Shown: positions 43,295 through 52,941, counted from the stretch's first letter. The stretch is 64,000 nt of DNA from Prado023 sp963706875 (GCA_963706875.1 CAVPNW010000009.1:1-64000), one strand, 5' to 3'. Notes: a model not told the origin generated them from the letters alone. Program-made: numbers and translations.

Positions 43295-45646
43295 TCAGCC
43301 GATCAAGCTGAACAGGCCCTCCTCCTCTTGGGCGTTGTGCAGGCGCAGCACGCCGAACAGGACGTAGAGGGTGCGTCGGGCGTCGCTGACGGCGTCCTGG
43401 GGTTCCAGGTCCGTGGACTCCACCAGCTGGCGCAGGCGATGGACCTGGTGCTCGATCTCGGCGTGGGTGCGGCTCAGGGCGCCGATCGGGTCCGCGCCGC
43501 CGAGGGCCAGGGCCATCATGGGCAGGAGCTCACGCTCCTCCTGGCGCTCGTGGGGCAGCAGTTCGTCCTCGAGGCGGGTCAGCAGGGCGCGGACCGGGGC
43601 CAGCGGGTCGTTGGGGTCGGCGTCCTGGAGCCCGTCGGCGGTCGCGGCGATCTCGTCGACAATCGGGCGCAGAGCGTCGTGGTCGGCTGCTATCCGGGTG
43701 AGCAGAGCGAGGTGGTCGGGTGACATGACGGTGATCGCGGGGGGTCGGAATGCGCGCACCCGCAGGGCGTTGCCGATGGCGATGACGTCGATGACCTCCT
43801 GCAGCAGGGCTCCGATCGCGGCGGGCAGGAAGCCCAACGCGGCTGCGAGCATCGCGATCGCGGAGAGGCCCATGCCGATCCAGGCGCTCTGCCCGGCGAT
43901 CCGGCGGGCACGTCGGGCGATCGCGATCGCGTCGGCGAGCCGGTCGATCCGGTCCACGGTGAGCACGATGCCGGCGGCTTCCGAGGAGGCGGTGGCTCCG
44001 CGTCCGGCCATCGCCACGCCCACGTCGGCGGCGGCCAGCGCGGGGGCGTCGTTGATCCCGTCACCGACCATGATCACCGGGCCGTAGGCCTGTTCCTGGC
44101 CCACGACGAGGACCTTGTCCGCGGGTGTCTGTTCGGAGCGGACCTCGTCGACGCCGACCATCCGGCCCACGGACTCTGCGAGGTCGGCGCGGTCGCCGGT
44201 GACCAGAACCATGCGGGTCAGCCCGGCCGCGCGCAGGCCGCGCAGCATCCGGGTCGCGTCCGGGCGGATCGCATCGGAGAACAGCAGTGCCCCCGCGGGT
44301 TGTCCGTCGAGGGCGACCAGGATGCTGACGCACCCTTCGAGGTCGGCCTCGTGGTGTGCGCGCCGGGCCCAGGTGGGGGCGTGATCGCCGAGGATCCACG
44401 GTGCCTTGCCGATGCGTACCTGGCGGCCGTTGACGAGTCCCTGGATGCCGTGGCCGTGGACCTCCACCACGTCGGTGGGCATCATCAGGGGCAGGTCGCG
44501 CTGCTGGGCGGCACGCACGATCGCGCTGGCCAGGACATGGGGTGAGGCCTGGTCGAGGCTGGCTGCGGCGGCGAGCAGGTCGGGGACGTCGACGCCGGGG
44601 GCGGTGTGCACGCTGGCCAGGGTGGGGCGGCCCACGGTCAGGGTGCCGGTCTTGTCGAAGAGCAGGACCCGTCCGGCGGCCAACTGCTCGAGGACCTGCC
44701 CGCCCTTGATCACCACACCGCGGCGGGCCGCCTGGGAGACCCCGGAGATGATGGCCACCGGGACGGCCAGCAGCAGCGGGCAGGGGGTGGCCACGACCAG
44801 GACGGCGACCACCCGGTCCGGGTCGCCGCTGGCCAGCCACGCCGCCCCGGCCAGCGCGAGGGTCGCCGGCACGAACCACCAGGCCAGCCGGTCAGCGAAC
44901 CGCACGTACGGGGAGGATTCGGCCTGCGCGGACTGAACCAGGCGGACGACGTCGGCGTAGGTGCTCTCCGCGGCCACGGAGGTCGCCACGATCTGCACTG
45001 GGGGGCCGGCGTTGACGATGCCGCTGCGCACCGTGTCACCCGCGGTCCGGTCCACGGCCTGGGCCTCCCCGGTCAGGGCGGACTCGTCGAACGTGCCCGA
45101 GTCGAGCAGTCGGGCGTCCACCGGGATGATCTCCCCGGACCCGACGTGCAGCAGGTCGCCGACGAGCACGTCGTCGACGCCGATGTCGGCGACCGTCGCG
45201 TCGGTGATCCGATGGGCCACTCGCGGGGAGCGTGCCACCAGAAGGCTCAGCTCGCGGCGGGCTGCGGACTCGGCCCACTGGTCCAGGACGGTTCCGGTGC
45301 CCACCATCACCGCGATCAGGGCCGCGGCCAGGTACTCCCCGGTCCAGATCGCGCCCGCCACCGCCAGCAGGGCCAGGATGTCGACCCCACCCGAGCGGTG
45401 GATCACGCCCCTGGCCACGGCGACGGTAGAACTGGTCAACCCGACCAAACCTGCCACCAGCCAACAGCCATCACGCACGCCCGGGTCGCCGAGCACCGCG
45501 GCGACAGCCCCCGCCAGGAGCAGCGCCAGGGCCGGTGCCAGAACCAGCCACCCGCTGTGGTTGCCCAGCCATCCCAGCAGCCCGACGTTGCCGGACCCGC
45601 CCGCGGCGTCCGCCCCGATGCCCGGATCCGTGACGGGGGCGGTCAC
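43295..45646 (-). CDS. P1B-5-type metal-transporting ATPase with hemerythrin domain
   Basis: A 783-residue heavy-metal P-type ATPase. The TM4 motif is TPCP (residues 287-290, VATPCPLLLAVP) and not CPC, and the C-terminal 150 residues form a hemerythrin-like domain (HERQEERELLP, THAEIEHQVHRL, RLHNAQEEEG). This pairing defines the P1B-5 group, whose studied member Nia of Sinorhizobium exports Ni2+ and Fe2+. Phosphorylated Asp331 is in FDKTGTLT, TGEA and GDGINDAPAL are intact, and there is no N-terminal CxxC metal domain. Export of Ni/Fe with the diiron domain as sensor is inferred from the family. The ArsR gene lies 110 nt downstream. Confidence 0.9.
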   Translation of the reverse strand: MTAPVTDPGIGADAAGGSGNVGLLGWLGNHSGWLVLAPALALLLAGAVAAVLGDPGVRDGCWLVAGLVGLTSSTVAVARGVIHRSGGVDILALLAVAGAIWTGEYLAAALIAVMVGTGTVLDQWAESAARRELSLLVARSPRVAHRITDATVADIGVDDVLVGDLLHVGSGEIIPVDARLLDSGTFDESALTGEAQAVDRTAGDTVRSGIVNAGPPVQIVATSVAAESTYADVVRLVQSAQAESSPYVRFADRLAWWFVPATLALAGAAWLASGDPDRVVAVLVVATPCPLLLAVPVAIISGVSQAARRGVVIKGGQVLEQLAAGRVLLFDKTGTLTVGRPTLASVHTAPGVDVPDLLAAAASLDQASPHVLASAIVRAAQQRDLPLMMPTDVVEVHGHGIQGLVNGRQVRIGKAPWILGDHAPTWARRAHHEADLEGCVSILVALDGQPAGALLFSDAIRPDATRMLRGLRAAGLTRMVLVTGDRADLAESVGRMVGVDEVRSEQTPADKVLVVGQEQAYGPVIMVGDGINDAPALAAADVGVAMAGRGATASSEAAGIVLTVDRIDRLADAIAIARRARRIAGQSAWIGMGLSAIAMLAAALGFLPAAIGALLQEVIDVIAIGNALRVRAFRPPAITVMSPDHLALLTRIAADHDALRPIVDEIAATADGLQDADPNDPLAPVRALLTRLEDELLPHERQEERELLPMMALALGGADPIGALSRTHAEIEHQVHRLRQLVESTDLEPQDAVSDARRTLYVLFGVLRLHNAQEEEGLFSLIG

Positions 45647-45893
45647 CGCGAGGCCCGTCCGGTCGTGTCCTCGGTGGCGGTCCGGGTCGCATCGACCACC
45701 GGTACCGCGACACCGCCCAGCGTCCTCCCGAACTCGCTACGCACCACACCAACCTCCCACCGGATGCCAACCCGGCCGCGGCCAGTCCGAGCCAACACCT
45801 GCATACTTACGTTACTACGCAATCAAGGATTCGGGTAGCGCCATACCGCATCGCGTGTGGGGTCGCCGATGGGCGCGGGCAGGGGCGTGGCAA

Positions 45894-46499
45894 CTACCCC
45901 CTGAGAACTGGGCGTTCCGGCTGGTGCCGGATGCGGATGCGGGGGATCAGGAACGGGGTTCGTTGCTTGTAGGCCAGGTACTCCGGGCCGAACCGGGCCG
46001 CCATCTCCTTCTCCTCGCCGCGTTTGATGTAGGCCAGCAGGACGGCTGCGAAGAGCAGCACCAGGATTCCTGCGCCGATGGACCGGAACATCAGCGCGAC
46101 GCCCAGGTACATGCCGATGGCGGCCAGGGCCATCGGGTTGCGGCTGTAGGCGTAGGGGGGCGCGACGATCAGTTCCTGGGTGGCCATGAGGGGCACGGGC
46201 GTGCCCCTGCCGGTGGTGAACTGGCGGTGGTTGGCCCACAGGCCCAGCAGCCCGCTGGGCAGGGCAAGCAGCAGCCCGACGATGAGGTTGCTGGGTGGGG
46301 GCAGCACGGGCGGCCACTGCATCGCCGCGTCCAACTGTGCCCCCACAAGGATGATCAGGCAGGGGAGTGCGAACAGGAAGACGGGCGCCAGGAGCAGCAA
46401 GGCGACCAACCGCGTGCGAGGGCTGTACTCGTGCGTGCTCTGCTCGAGCAGCCTGTCCCTCAGCGTCCGACGTCTCCCCATGGAACGCGAGCCTTGCAC
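45894..46499 (-). CDS. Isoprenylcysteine carboxyl methyltransferase family protein
   Basis: A 201-residue membrane protein with four to five helices and the PEMT/ICMT signature: APPYAYSRNPMALAAIGMYL in the SAM-binding helix and EMAARFGPEYLAYKQRTPFL at the end. Members methylate lipids or small hydrophobic acceptors using SAM; the substrate is unknown. ATG 46481 is an alternative start. It is upstream of, and in the same direction as, the P1B-5 ATPase, with 247 nt between. Confidence 0.82.
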   Translation of the reverse strand: MQGSRSMGRRRTLRDRLLEQSTHEYSPRTRLVALLLLAPVFLFALPCLIILVGAQLDAAMQWPPVLPPPSNLIVGLLLALPSGLLGLWANHRQFTTGRGTPVPLMATQELIVAPPYAYSRNPMALAAIGMYLGVALMFRSIGAGILVLLFAAVLLAYIKRGEEKEMAARFGPEYLAYKQRTPFLIPRIRIRHQPERPVLRG

Positions 46500-46630
46500 G
46501 ACGCGGGGCGGTACACGCGTCGGACACTTCCAGGGCAGGACGGGGACTTTGGCCTCTGCTGGGTGGTGTCCCTCTGGGGGAGTGTGGAAGGTGGTGGAGG
46601 TTCCAAGTCCTCGACGGTGGGAGGTGCGCC

Positions 46631-47515
46631 GTGGTGGGTGATGAAGCGATCGCGACGGTCGGCCTGACCAAGCATTTCGGCAGCGTGGTGGCGCTGGACG
46701 GGCTCGACCTGGAGGTCCATCCGGGGGAGGTCTTCGGGTTCCTCGGCCCGAACGGGTCGGGGAAGACCACGACGATCCGGCTGCTGCTGGGCCTGATCCA
46801 TCCGACGCGGGGCAGCGCGACGATCATGGGGATCCCGGTGGGCGACGTGGAGCGCGCGCATCGGCACGTCGGATACGTGCCCGGTGACGTGGCGCTGTGG
46901 CCGCAGCTGACCGGGACGGAGGTGCTGGACCTGCTGGGCAACGTGTCAGGAGCTGTGGACGTCGCGTTCCGGGCGGAGCTGCTGGAGCGGCTGGATGTCG
47001 ATCCGTCGCCGAGGATGCGGTCGTTCTCGAAGGGGAACCGGCAGAAGATCGCCCTGGTGGCGGCGTTCATGGCCCGCCCGGACGTGCTGCTGCTCGACGA
47101 GCCGACCGCCGGGTTGGACCCGTTGATGGAGGAGCAGTTCCAGCTGCTGGCCCGCGACGCGGCCGCGCGGGGGCAGACCATCTTCCTGTCCTCACACATC
47201 CTCGACGAGGTCCAGGACCTGTGCGACCGGGTGGGCATCCTGCGCGCCGGACGCCTGGTGGAGGTGGCGGCACTGGAGGAGTTGCGGCGGATCGGCGCCA
47301 CGATCGTGGAGGTGGTGGTCGAGGGTCCGGTGCCCTCGCTGGACGGCGTGCCCGGTGTCACGGCGGTCGAGGCGGTCCCCGGGGTGGTTGGCGGGCTGCG
47401 GATCTCGGTGACCGGCTCCCCGTCGGCCCTGCTCGCGAGGCTGGCCGAGGTTGCGGTGGTGCGGCTGCGGACCGAGGAGCCGTCCCTGGAGGAGATCTTC
47501 CTCACCTACTACTGA
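46631..47515 (+). CDS. ABC transporter ATP-binding protein (exporter 1)
   Basis: A 294-residue ATPase subunit. Walker A is GPNGSGKTT, the signature is SFSKGNRQK, Walker B LLLDEPTAGLDP and the H-loop LSSHILDE. The C-terminal extension (about 215-294) is the regulatory domain seen in drug-exporter ATPases of the DrrA/TnrB type. GTG at 46631 follows GGGAGG. It is followed after 42 nt by its probable permease and begins a five-gene run. Confidence 0.9.
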   Translation: MVGDEAIATVGLTKHFGSVVALDGLDLEVHPGEVFGFLGPNGSGKTTTIRLLLGLIHPTRGSATIMGIPVGDVERAHRHVGYVPGDVALWPQLTGTEVLDLLGNVSGAVDVAFRAELLERLDVDPSPRMRSFSKGNRQKIALVAAFMARPDVLLLDEPTAGLDPLMEEQFQLLARDAAARGQTIFLSSHILDEVQDLCDRVGILRAGRLVEVAALEELRRIGATIVEVVVEGPVPSLDGVPGVTAVEAVPGVVGGLRISVTGSPSALLARLAEVAVVRLRTEEPSLEEIFLTYY

Positions 47516-47557
47516 CTCACTCACCCCCAGCACTGCGCGGGAGGAGGTCGGGATCCG

Positions 47558-49201
47558 ATGGGAACCGCCCAGGCGGTCGAGATGCTCCGCAGCCACGGGG
47601 GCGCGCATGCCCCTGCCACAGGGCGGGCGGTGGGCCGGCTGACAGCCCGGCTGATCCGCCGGGGAACGATCGCGATCGCCGTGGGTGTCGGGGTGATCAT
47701 GGTCCTGGAGGCCTTCGCGTTCACGCAGGGGTATCCCGACGAGGCGTCCCGGGCGGCGCTGACGATGTGGGGCCGGGATCCCGGGATCCGGATGATGGCC
47801 GGGCAGCCCATCGCGGTGGAGACCGTGGGCGGGTTCGCGGTGTGGGACGCGGGCCTGTACCTGACGCTGATCCTCGGGGCGTGGGCCCTGACCACGGCCA
47901 CCCGGGTCATCCGGGGGGATGAGGAGCACGGCCGCAGCGACCTGCTGCTCGCCGGTCCGATCCGGTCGGGGCGGGCGCTGGCAGCTCAGTTCCTGGTCCT
48001 GTTCGGGGGGTGCGTCCTGGTCGGCGCCGGCGTCGGCCTCGGGCTGGCCGGGTCGGGGGCCCAGGTGTGGGGCTCAGTCCTGTTCGGGGCCCTGATGATC
48101 GGCTACTGCGCCACACTGGTCGGCCTGGCCGGTGTCGCGTGCCAGGTGTTCGCCACCCGGGTCGGCGCGCTGGGGGTGTCGGCGTCGGTGCTCGTGGGGT
48201 GGATGCTGCTGCGGATGGTGTCCAACAGCATGGACTCACGTGCGTGGCTGGGGTGGCTGACCCCGACCGGGTGGATCGACCAGCTGCGCGCGTTCGGGGA
48301 GAACCGGTGGTGGGTGCTGCTGGTGCCGCTGGTCACCGCGGCTGTCCTGGTGGCCGCGGCTGTGGGACTCCGGGAGCGCCGCGACTCCGCAGCCGGGCTT
48401 CTGGCTGGACGGGAGGGGCACCGGTCCCGGTCGTGGGGGCTGGGCAGCCCGCTGGGGTTCGCGTGGCGGGCCCACCTCGGGGTTCTGCTGGCCTGGGGCG
48501 CAGGTGTCGCGATCGCCGCCCTCGTGGTGGGGGCGATGCTGCGGACGGTGGACGACTTCCTGGCCACCGACCAGGGATTCATCGACATCCTGGCGCAGAT
48601 GGGCATGGAGGTCTCGGACCTGACCGGCGGCTTCGTCTCGATGTGGGCGATCATCCTGGGCCTGGTCATCGCCGTGTTCGCCGCGTTCCGGATGGGCGCG
48701 ACCCGGGCTGAGGAGGCCTCCACCCGGGCCGAGTTCCTGCTCACCCGGCCGGTTCGGCGGTGGCGCTGGCTCGGCGGCCACGTGCTGTGCCTGCTGGCCT
48801 CGGTGCTCCTGCTCAGCACGGTGGCGGCCACCGCCCTGTGGCTCGGCGGTGTCGCCACCGGAGCCCCGCTGACTGCCGGGGACGCGTTCGCGGCCACCTT
48901 CAACGCGGTTCCCATGGTGATGGTGTTCGCCGGGCTGTCGGTCCTGGTGTTCGGGATCGCCCCCCGGCTGACCGTCGCCGTGGGGGCCTCGGCCGCGGTG
49001 GCGGCCTACGTCCTGCAGCTTGTCGGTCCGATGCTGGACTGGCCCGGATGGGTGGTCGCCATCTCGCCGTTCCACCATCTCGCGGCGGTCCCGGTCGACC
49101 CCTTCGGGATGACCGCCGCGATGGTGATGGTGGTCCTCGGGCTGGCGCTGGCCGCTGGGGGCATCGCCGCGTTCGAGCGTCGAGATCTGGTCGGCGCGTG
49201 A
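47558..49201 (+). CDS. ABC transporter permease (exporter 1)
   Basis: A 547-residue protein with about twelve hydrophobic helices in two homologous halves, the layout of the TnrB3-type 'polyketide antibiotic exporter' permeases. The conserved RGDEEHGRSDLLLAGPIRS near residue 125 (E-E-x-G-x2-D-LL-A) is the coupling-helix region. A strong GGGAGGAGG precedes the ATG. The substrate is unknown; pairing with the preceding ATPase is inferred from gene order. Confidence 0.82.
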   Translation: MGTAQAVEMLRSHGGAHAPATGRAVGRLTARLIRRGTIAIAVGVGVIMVLEAFAFTQGYPDEASRAALTMWGRDPGIRMMAGQPIAVETVGGFAVWDAGLYLTLILGAWALTTATRVIRGDEEHGRSDLLLAGPIRSGRALAAQFLVLFGGCVLVGAGVGLGLAGSGAQVWGSVLFGALMIGYCATLVGLAGVACQVFATRVGALGVSASVLVGWMLLRMVSNSMDSRAWLGWLTPTGWIDQLRAFGENRWWVLLVPLVTAAVLVAAAVGLRERRDSAAGLLAGREGHRSRSWGLGSPLGFAWRAHLGVLLAWGAGVAIAALVVGAMLRTVDDFLATDQGFIDILAQMGMEVSDLTGGFVSMWAIILGLVIAVFAAFRMGATRAEEASTRAEFLLTRPVRRWRWLGGHVLCLLASVLLLSTVAATALWLGGVATGAPLTAGDAFAATFNAVPMVMVFAGLSVLVFGIAPRLTVAVGASAAVAAYVLQLVGPMLDWPGWVVAISPFHHLAAVPVDPFGMTAAMVMVVLGLALAAGGIAAFERRDLVGA

Positions 49202-49220
49202 TGAGCGGGGAGAGGTCCTC

Positions 49221-50144
49221 ATGAGTGTCCTGATTGACGTGGACCGCAGGGCTGCGGCCGTGGTGTGCCAGGGCCTGACCAAGGACTACGGCCAGGGCCA
49301 CGGGGTGTTCGACCTGAACCTGTCGATCGCGTGGGGGGAGGTGTTCGGCTTCGTCGGTCCGAACGGTGCGGGCAAGACGACCACGATCCGGTTGCTGATG
49401 GACCTGATCCGACCGGACCGCGGGACCGCCACGGTGCTGGGCCTGGACTCACGCCGGGACAGCCGGGACATCAAGCGCCGGGTCGGCTACCTGCCCGGCG
49501 AGCTGCCCCAGTACCCCGGGGTCAGGGCCGGGTCCGTGATCGGCCTGTTGGCGGGGTTGCGCGGGGACGTCGACAGCGCCCGGATCGCCGCACTGGCGCA
49601 GCGCCTGGATCTCGACCTGAGCCAGCGCTACCAGTCCCTGTCGCACGGCAACAAGCAGAAGGTGCTGCTTGTCCAGGCGTTCATGCACGACCCGCAGGTG
49701 CTCATCCTCGACGAGCCGACGCTGGGACTGGACCCCCTCATGCAACGGGAGTTCCGGGCCCTGGTCGAGGAGGCCCGATCCCGCGGGGCCGCGGTGCTGC
49801 TGTCCTCGCACGTGCTGGGCGAGGTGGAGCTGATCTGCGACCGGATCGGGCTGATCCGGGAGGGCCACCTGCAGCGCGTGGGATCGATGGAGCAGCTGCG
49901 CACCGTGCGAGCGCACCGCGTCGAGGCGCTGGTCCGACAACCCGGGGATCCCGCAGAGCTGGCCGGCTTGCCGGGGGTATCCGACGTCGTGGTCGAGGGT
50001 CCCCTGGCCAGCTGCACCGCGCACGGCGACGTGGGCGCGCTCGTGGCGATGCTGTCCACGTGGGGAGTCGTCGAGTTGGACAGCCGGGAGCTGTCACTCG
50101 AGGAGGTGTTCCTCAGTGAGTTCGCTGCTGAGTCCCGCGCCTAG
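49221..50144 (+). CDS. ABC transporter ATP-binding protein (exporter 2)
   Basis: A 307-residue ATPase closely similar in layout to the one at 46631: Walker A GPNGAGKTT, signature SLSHGNKQK, Walker B LILDEPTLGLDP, H-loop LSSHVLGE, and a C-terminal extension ending in SLEEVFLSEF. The substitution SHGNKQ for the usual SGGxxQ is shared by exporter subunits of this subgroup. Its 3' end overlaps the next permease gene by 29 nt. Confidence 0.9.
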   Translation: MSVLIDVDRRAAAVVCQGLTKDYGQGHGVFDLNLSIAWGEVFGFVGPNGAGKTTTIRLLMDLIRPDRGTATVLGLDSRRDSRDIKRRVGYLPGELPQYPGVRAGSVIGLLAGLRGDVDSARIAALAQRLDLDLSQRYQSLSHGNKQKVLLVQAFMHDPQVLILDEPTLGLDPLMQREFRALVEEARSRGAAVLLSSHVLGEVELICDRIGLIREGHLQRVGSMEQLRTVRAHRVEALVRQPGDPAELAGLPGVSDVVVEGPLASCTAHGDVGALVAMLSTWGVVELDSRELSLEEVFLSEFAAESRA

Positions 50145-51834
50145 CACGGGTCGCGGGTCCCGGCCGGAGGTGACCCCGCCCCGGGTCCGGCAGCGCGCGC
50201 CCCTGGTTCGCGACACACTGCGGGCGCACCGGGTGGGCGCCGCCGTGTGGATCGTGGTCGGCGGGCTGACCATGCTCGGAATGGGCGCCGCGGTGGCCAC
50301 GGAGATGGCGGACTTCCCCGGCGGACCGCAGGCCCTGGCCGCCAGCGTCGCCGCAGGCGCGGAGGCGATGCGGCTCCTGCGCTGGCCCGCCGAGCGGCTG
50401 GACACCCTCGGTGGGTACGTGACCTACCACAACGTGATCCTGTTCAACGTGCTCCTCGCGGTCTACGGGGTCATCCAGGGCGCCCGCGACATCCGCGGTG
50501 GCGAGGAGCGCGGGACCCTCGAGCAGGTGCTGGCCACCGGCCATGCGCGCGGGGCCGTGGTGCGCGACCGCGCCGTGGGCTTCGCGCTGCTCGCCGCCCT
50601 GATCGGCCTGGGCCTGGGCCTCGGCGTGCAGGCCGGGTTGGCGTTCGGTGACGAGTCGAACCTCGGAGGGTCGCTGATCACTATGGGCACCAGCGGGCTG
50701 GTCGCCGTGGTCGGCTACGCCCTGGGGATGACCCTGTCGCAGTTCGTGGGTAGCGCGCGGGCCGCCTCGGGGATCGGTGCCGCCGTGATGTGCGGGCTGT
50801 ACCTGGCCACCAACGTCGTCGACAGCCTCGGCCCCGCCGCCCCGGTCGTGCGCCTCATTTCGCCGTTCCACCACGCCAACGCCTCACGCGCGCTGGTCCC
50901 GGGGTACGGCCTCGACCCGGTGGCGACAGTGGCGCTGGTCGCGATGGCCGGGGTCATGTTCGCCCTGTCCGCCTGGGCCTTCGAGCACCGGGACTACGCG
51001 GCACCGGTGTGGCGCCTTCAGGTGCGTCACCGGCCCGGTCAACCCGCGTCCGGGCCGGTCACGGTCCCCCGGCGGATGCTCGGCTCGGTGTGGGCGGCGA
51101 CAGTCCGACGGGGCTGGGTCGCGATGGCAGCCTGGGCGGGGTGCACCGCTGGGTTCGTCTGGATGTTCGCCTCCCTGCAGCCGACGGTGATGGACATGTG
51201 GGAGGAGTTGGACTTCATCAACGCGATGGTGGGGGCGCTCGGGACCACCTCGCCCGAGGACGCCTACTGGTCCTACATCGGGGAACTGGTCACCCCGGTG
51301 ATCGCGGCGTACGTGATCACCCAGGCCTCAGGCTGGGTCGCCGACCTCGCCCAGGGCCGGGTGGAGATGACCCTGAGCGGCCCGGTCACCTGGACGATGC
51401 TGGTCCGCGGCCGGCTGGTGGCCACCACCGTGGGGGTCGCAGCGATCCTCGCAGGAGTGGTGGCGGGCCTGACGATCGGCGCCGCCGCGGTCGGCGGATC
51501 GGTCGACCCGGTCGGCGTGGCGCGCTTGCTGGCGGCCGGACTCCTGTTCGGGGCCGCACTCGCGGCAGTTGCGGCGATCGCCGTCGCGGTGGTGCGCCGG
51601 TCCGTGGCGGTCACCGTTCTGGCCGTCGTCGTCGGTGCGTCGTACCTGCTCGCCTACCTGGTCCCGGTGCTGGGCTGGCCGGACTGGCTCAACCGGATCT
51701 CGGTGTTCTGGGCGTTCGGCCACCCCTACCTGCGCCTTCCCCCCACAAGCGGGCTGGTCGTGCTGGGCGTCCTGGCTGTGGCCGGCAGCATCGCCGCCGC
51801 CGCCGTCGCCGAGCGCACCCCCAAGGTGCCCTGA
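50116..51834 (+). CDS. ABC transporter permease (exporter 2)
   Basis: A 572-residue permease with about twelve helices in two halves, homologous to that of exporter 1; the coupling segment DIRGGEERGTLEQVLATGHA is near residue 125. The start is inside the preceding gene, giving tight translational coupling. The second exporter resembles the first strongly, so the two pairs probably arose by duplication and may form one mixed transporter or two of different specificity. Confidence 0.82.
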   Translation: MSSLLSPAPSTGRGSRPEVTPPRVRQRAPLVRDTLRAHRVGAAVWIVVGGLTMLGMGAAVATEMADFPGGPQALAASVAAGAEAMRLLRWPAERLDTLGGYVTYHNVILFNVLLAVYGVIQGARDIRGGEERGTLEQVLATGHARGAVVRDRAVGFALLAALIGLGLGLGVQAGLAFGDESNLGGSLITMGTSGLVAVVGYALGMTLSQFVGSARAASGIGAAVMCGLYLATNVVDSLGPAAPVVRLISPFHHANASRALVPGYGLDPVATVALVAMAGVMFALSAWAFEHRDYAAPVWRLQVRHRPGQPASGPVTVPRRMLGSVWAATVRRGWVAMAAWAGCTAGFVWMFASLQPTVMDMWEELDFINAMVGALGTTSPEDAYWSYIGELVTPVIAAYVITQASGWVADLAQGRVEMTLSGPVTWTMLVRGRLVATTVGVAAILAGVVAGLTIGAAAVGGSVDPVGVARLLAAGLLFGAALAAVAAIAVAVVRRSVAVTVLAVVVGASYLLAYLVPVLGWPDWLNRISVFWAFGHPYLRLPPTSGLVVLGVLAVAGSIAAAAVAERTPKVP

Positions 51835-51860
51835 CGGCCACGGGAGAGGAGGCCCCGCCC

Positions 51861-52685
51861 ATGTCGAGCACACCCCGAGCGAAGACGCCCCCCGCCCTGC
51901 TGGCCTGCCCGCACTGCCGGGGATCGCTGGACTGGGATGAGGCGGCCACGGCCCACACCTGCCGGGCGTGCGCGCGCTCCTACCCGGTGCGCGACGGGAT
52001 CGTGCACTTCATCGACCCCGCCGAGCTCGGTCCCCAGGACCGGCGGTTCGCGCACCTCTACGACTGGTTCTCATGGGTGTACCCCGCGTTCACCCGGATC
52101 GGGTTCGCCCTGATCGGGACCTCGGAGGCGCGGGGACGGGGCGAGGTCCTCGACCGGCTCGAGCCGCACGGCGGGCGAGTCCTCGAGGTGTCCGTCGGGC
52201 CCGGGTCGAACCTGCCCTACCTGGTCAGACGCCCCGACGTCGGCGAGGTGCACGCCCTGGACATCTCCCACGGCCAGCTGCGCCGGTGCCGGACCCTGGT
52301 GCGCCGCCGGGGCTGGGCGGTCCCGCTCTACCTGGCCAGCGCCGAGGCCCTGCCCTTCGCAGACGCCACCTTCGATGCCGTGCTGCACATCGGAGGTATC
52401 AACTTCTTCGACGACAAGGCCCGCGCCCTCGCCGAGATGGCCCGCGTGGCCAAGCCCGGGGTCCGGATCGTGGTCGTCGACGAGAACGAGCGCGGCGCCC
52501 GGGCCTACGAGCGCACCCTGCCCGGCTTCCGCAGATCCTTCCGCGGCGCACGGCCGAAGGTCAGCGCCCCGATCGACAACGTCCCCGAGGGGATGCTCCA
52601 CGTGAGGGTGACGGACATCTGGCGCGGCTGGTTCTACTGCCTGGAGTTCGTCACCCCGGGCCCGCCTCATCCAGGGCCAGGATGA
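51861..52685 (+). CDS. SAM-dependent methyltransferase with zinc-ribbon N-terminus
   Basis: A 274-residue class I methyltransferase. Residues 14-50 are a Trm112-like four-Cys ribbon (LLACPHCRGSLDWDE, HTCRACARSYPVRDGIVHFI). The SAM-binding motif I is VLEVSVGPGSNLPYL, motif II ALDISHGQLRRC, and the post-I acidic and motif IV region FDAVLHIGGINFF. The family methylates quinones, lipids or secondary metabolites. Position directly behind two antibiotic-exporter-type ABC systems suggests that it modifies the exported compound or confers resistance, but this is inference. The stop codon lies inside a terminator stem. Confidence 0.85.
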   Translation: MSSTPRAKTPPALLACPHCRGSLDWDEAATAHTCRACARSYPVRDGIVHFIDPAELGPQDRRFAHLYDWFSWVYPAFTRIGFALIGTSEARGRGEVLDRLEPHGGRVLEVSVGPGSNLPYLVRRPDVGEVHALDISHGQLRRCRTLVRRRGWAVPLYLASAEALPFADATFDAVLHIGGINFFDDKARALAEMARVAKPGVRIVVVDENERGARAYERTLPGFRRSFRGARPKVSAPIDNVPEGMLHVRVTDIWRGWFYCLEFVTPGPPHPGPG

Positions 52686-52692
52686 GGCGGGC
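52660..52692 (+). terminator. Terminator overlapping the methyltransferase stop
   Basis: A perfect 13-bp stem, GCCCGCCTCATCC (52660-52672) with GGATGAGGCGGGC (52680-52692), loop of 7 nt. The TGA stop (52683-52685) is within the right arm, so ribosomes finishing the gene would melt it. It marks the end of the ABC/methyltransferase operon. Confidence 0.7.
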
Positions 52693-52704
52693 TCAAGTCA
52701 CGGC

Positions 52705-52941
52705 TCACCCATCGGCAGCTTGGCTCGGCTGCGCGCCGCGGTCCGGGGCTGTGTCTGGCATCAGGGCTGGGCTGCCCTGCCATATGGCGCCGGGGGTGAC
52801 GGTGCGCATCGCGATGTAGGCGGCGCGTGGGTCGGCGAGGGTGGCCTCGACGTTCGGGCCGGTCGGGGTGACCGCGACCAGGCTGCGGTCGGCCAGCCAC
52901 GCGTGCGCTTCGGCTACGAGGGCGCGGTCTCCGTTCAGGTA
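52705..52941 (-). pseudogene. Fragment of an unrecognised gene
   Basis: A reading of about 78 codons ending at 52705 encodes YLNGDRALVAEAHAWLADRS and ATLADPRAAYIAMRTVTPGA, with normal amino-acid composition. It has no start codon near and upstream becomes low-complexity proline-rich sequence within an interspersed repeat. It may be the C-terminal rest of a gene. No function is assigned. Confidence 0.35.
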
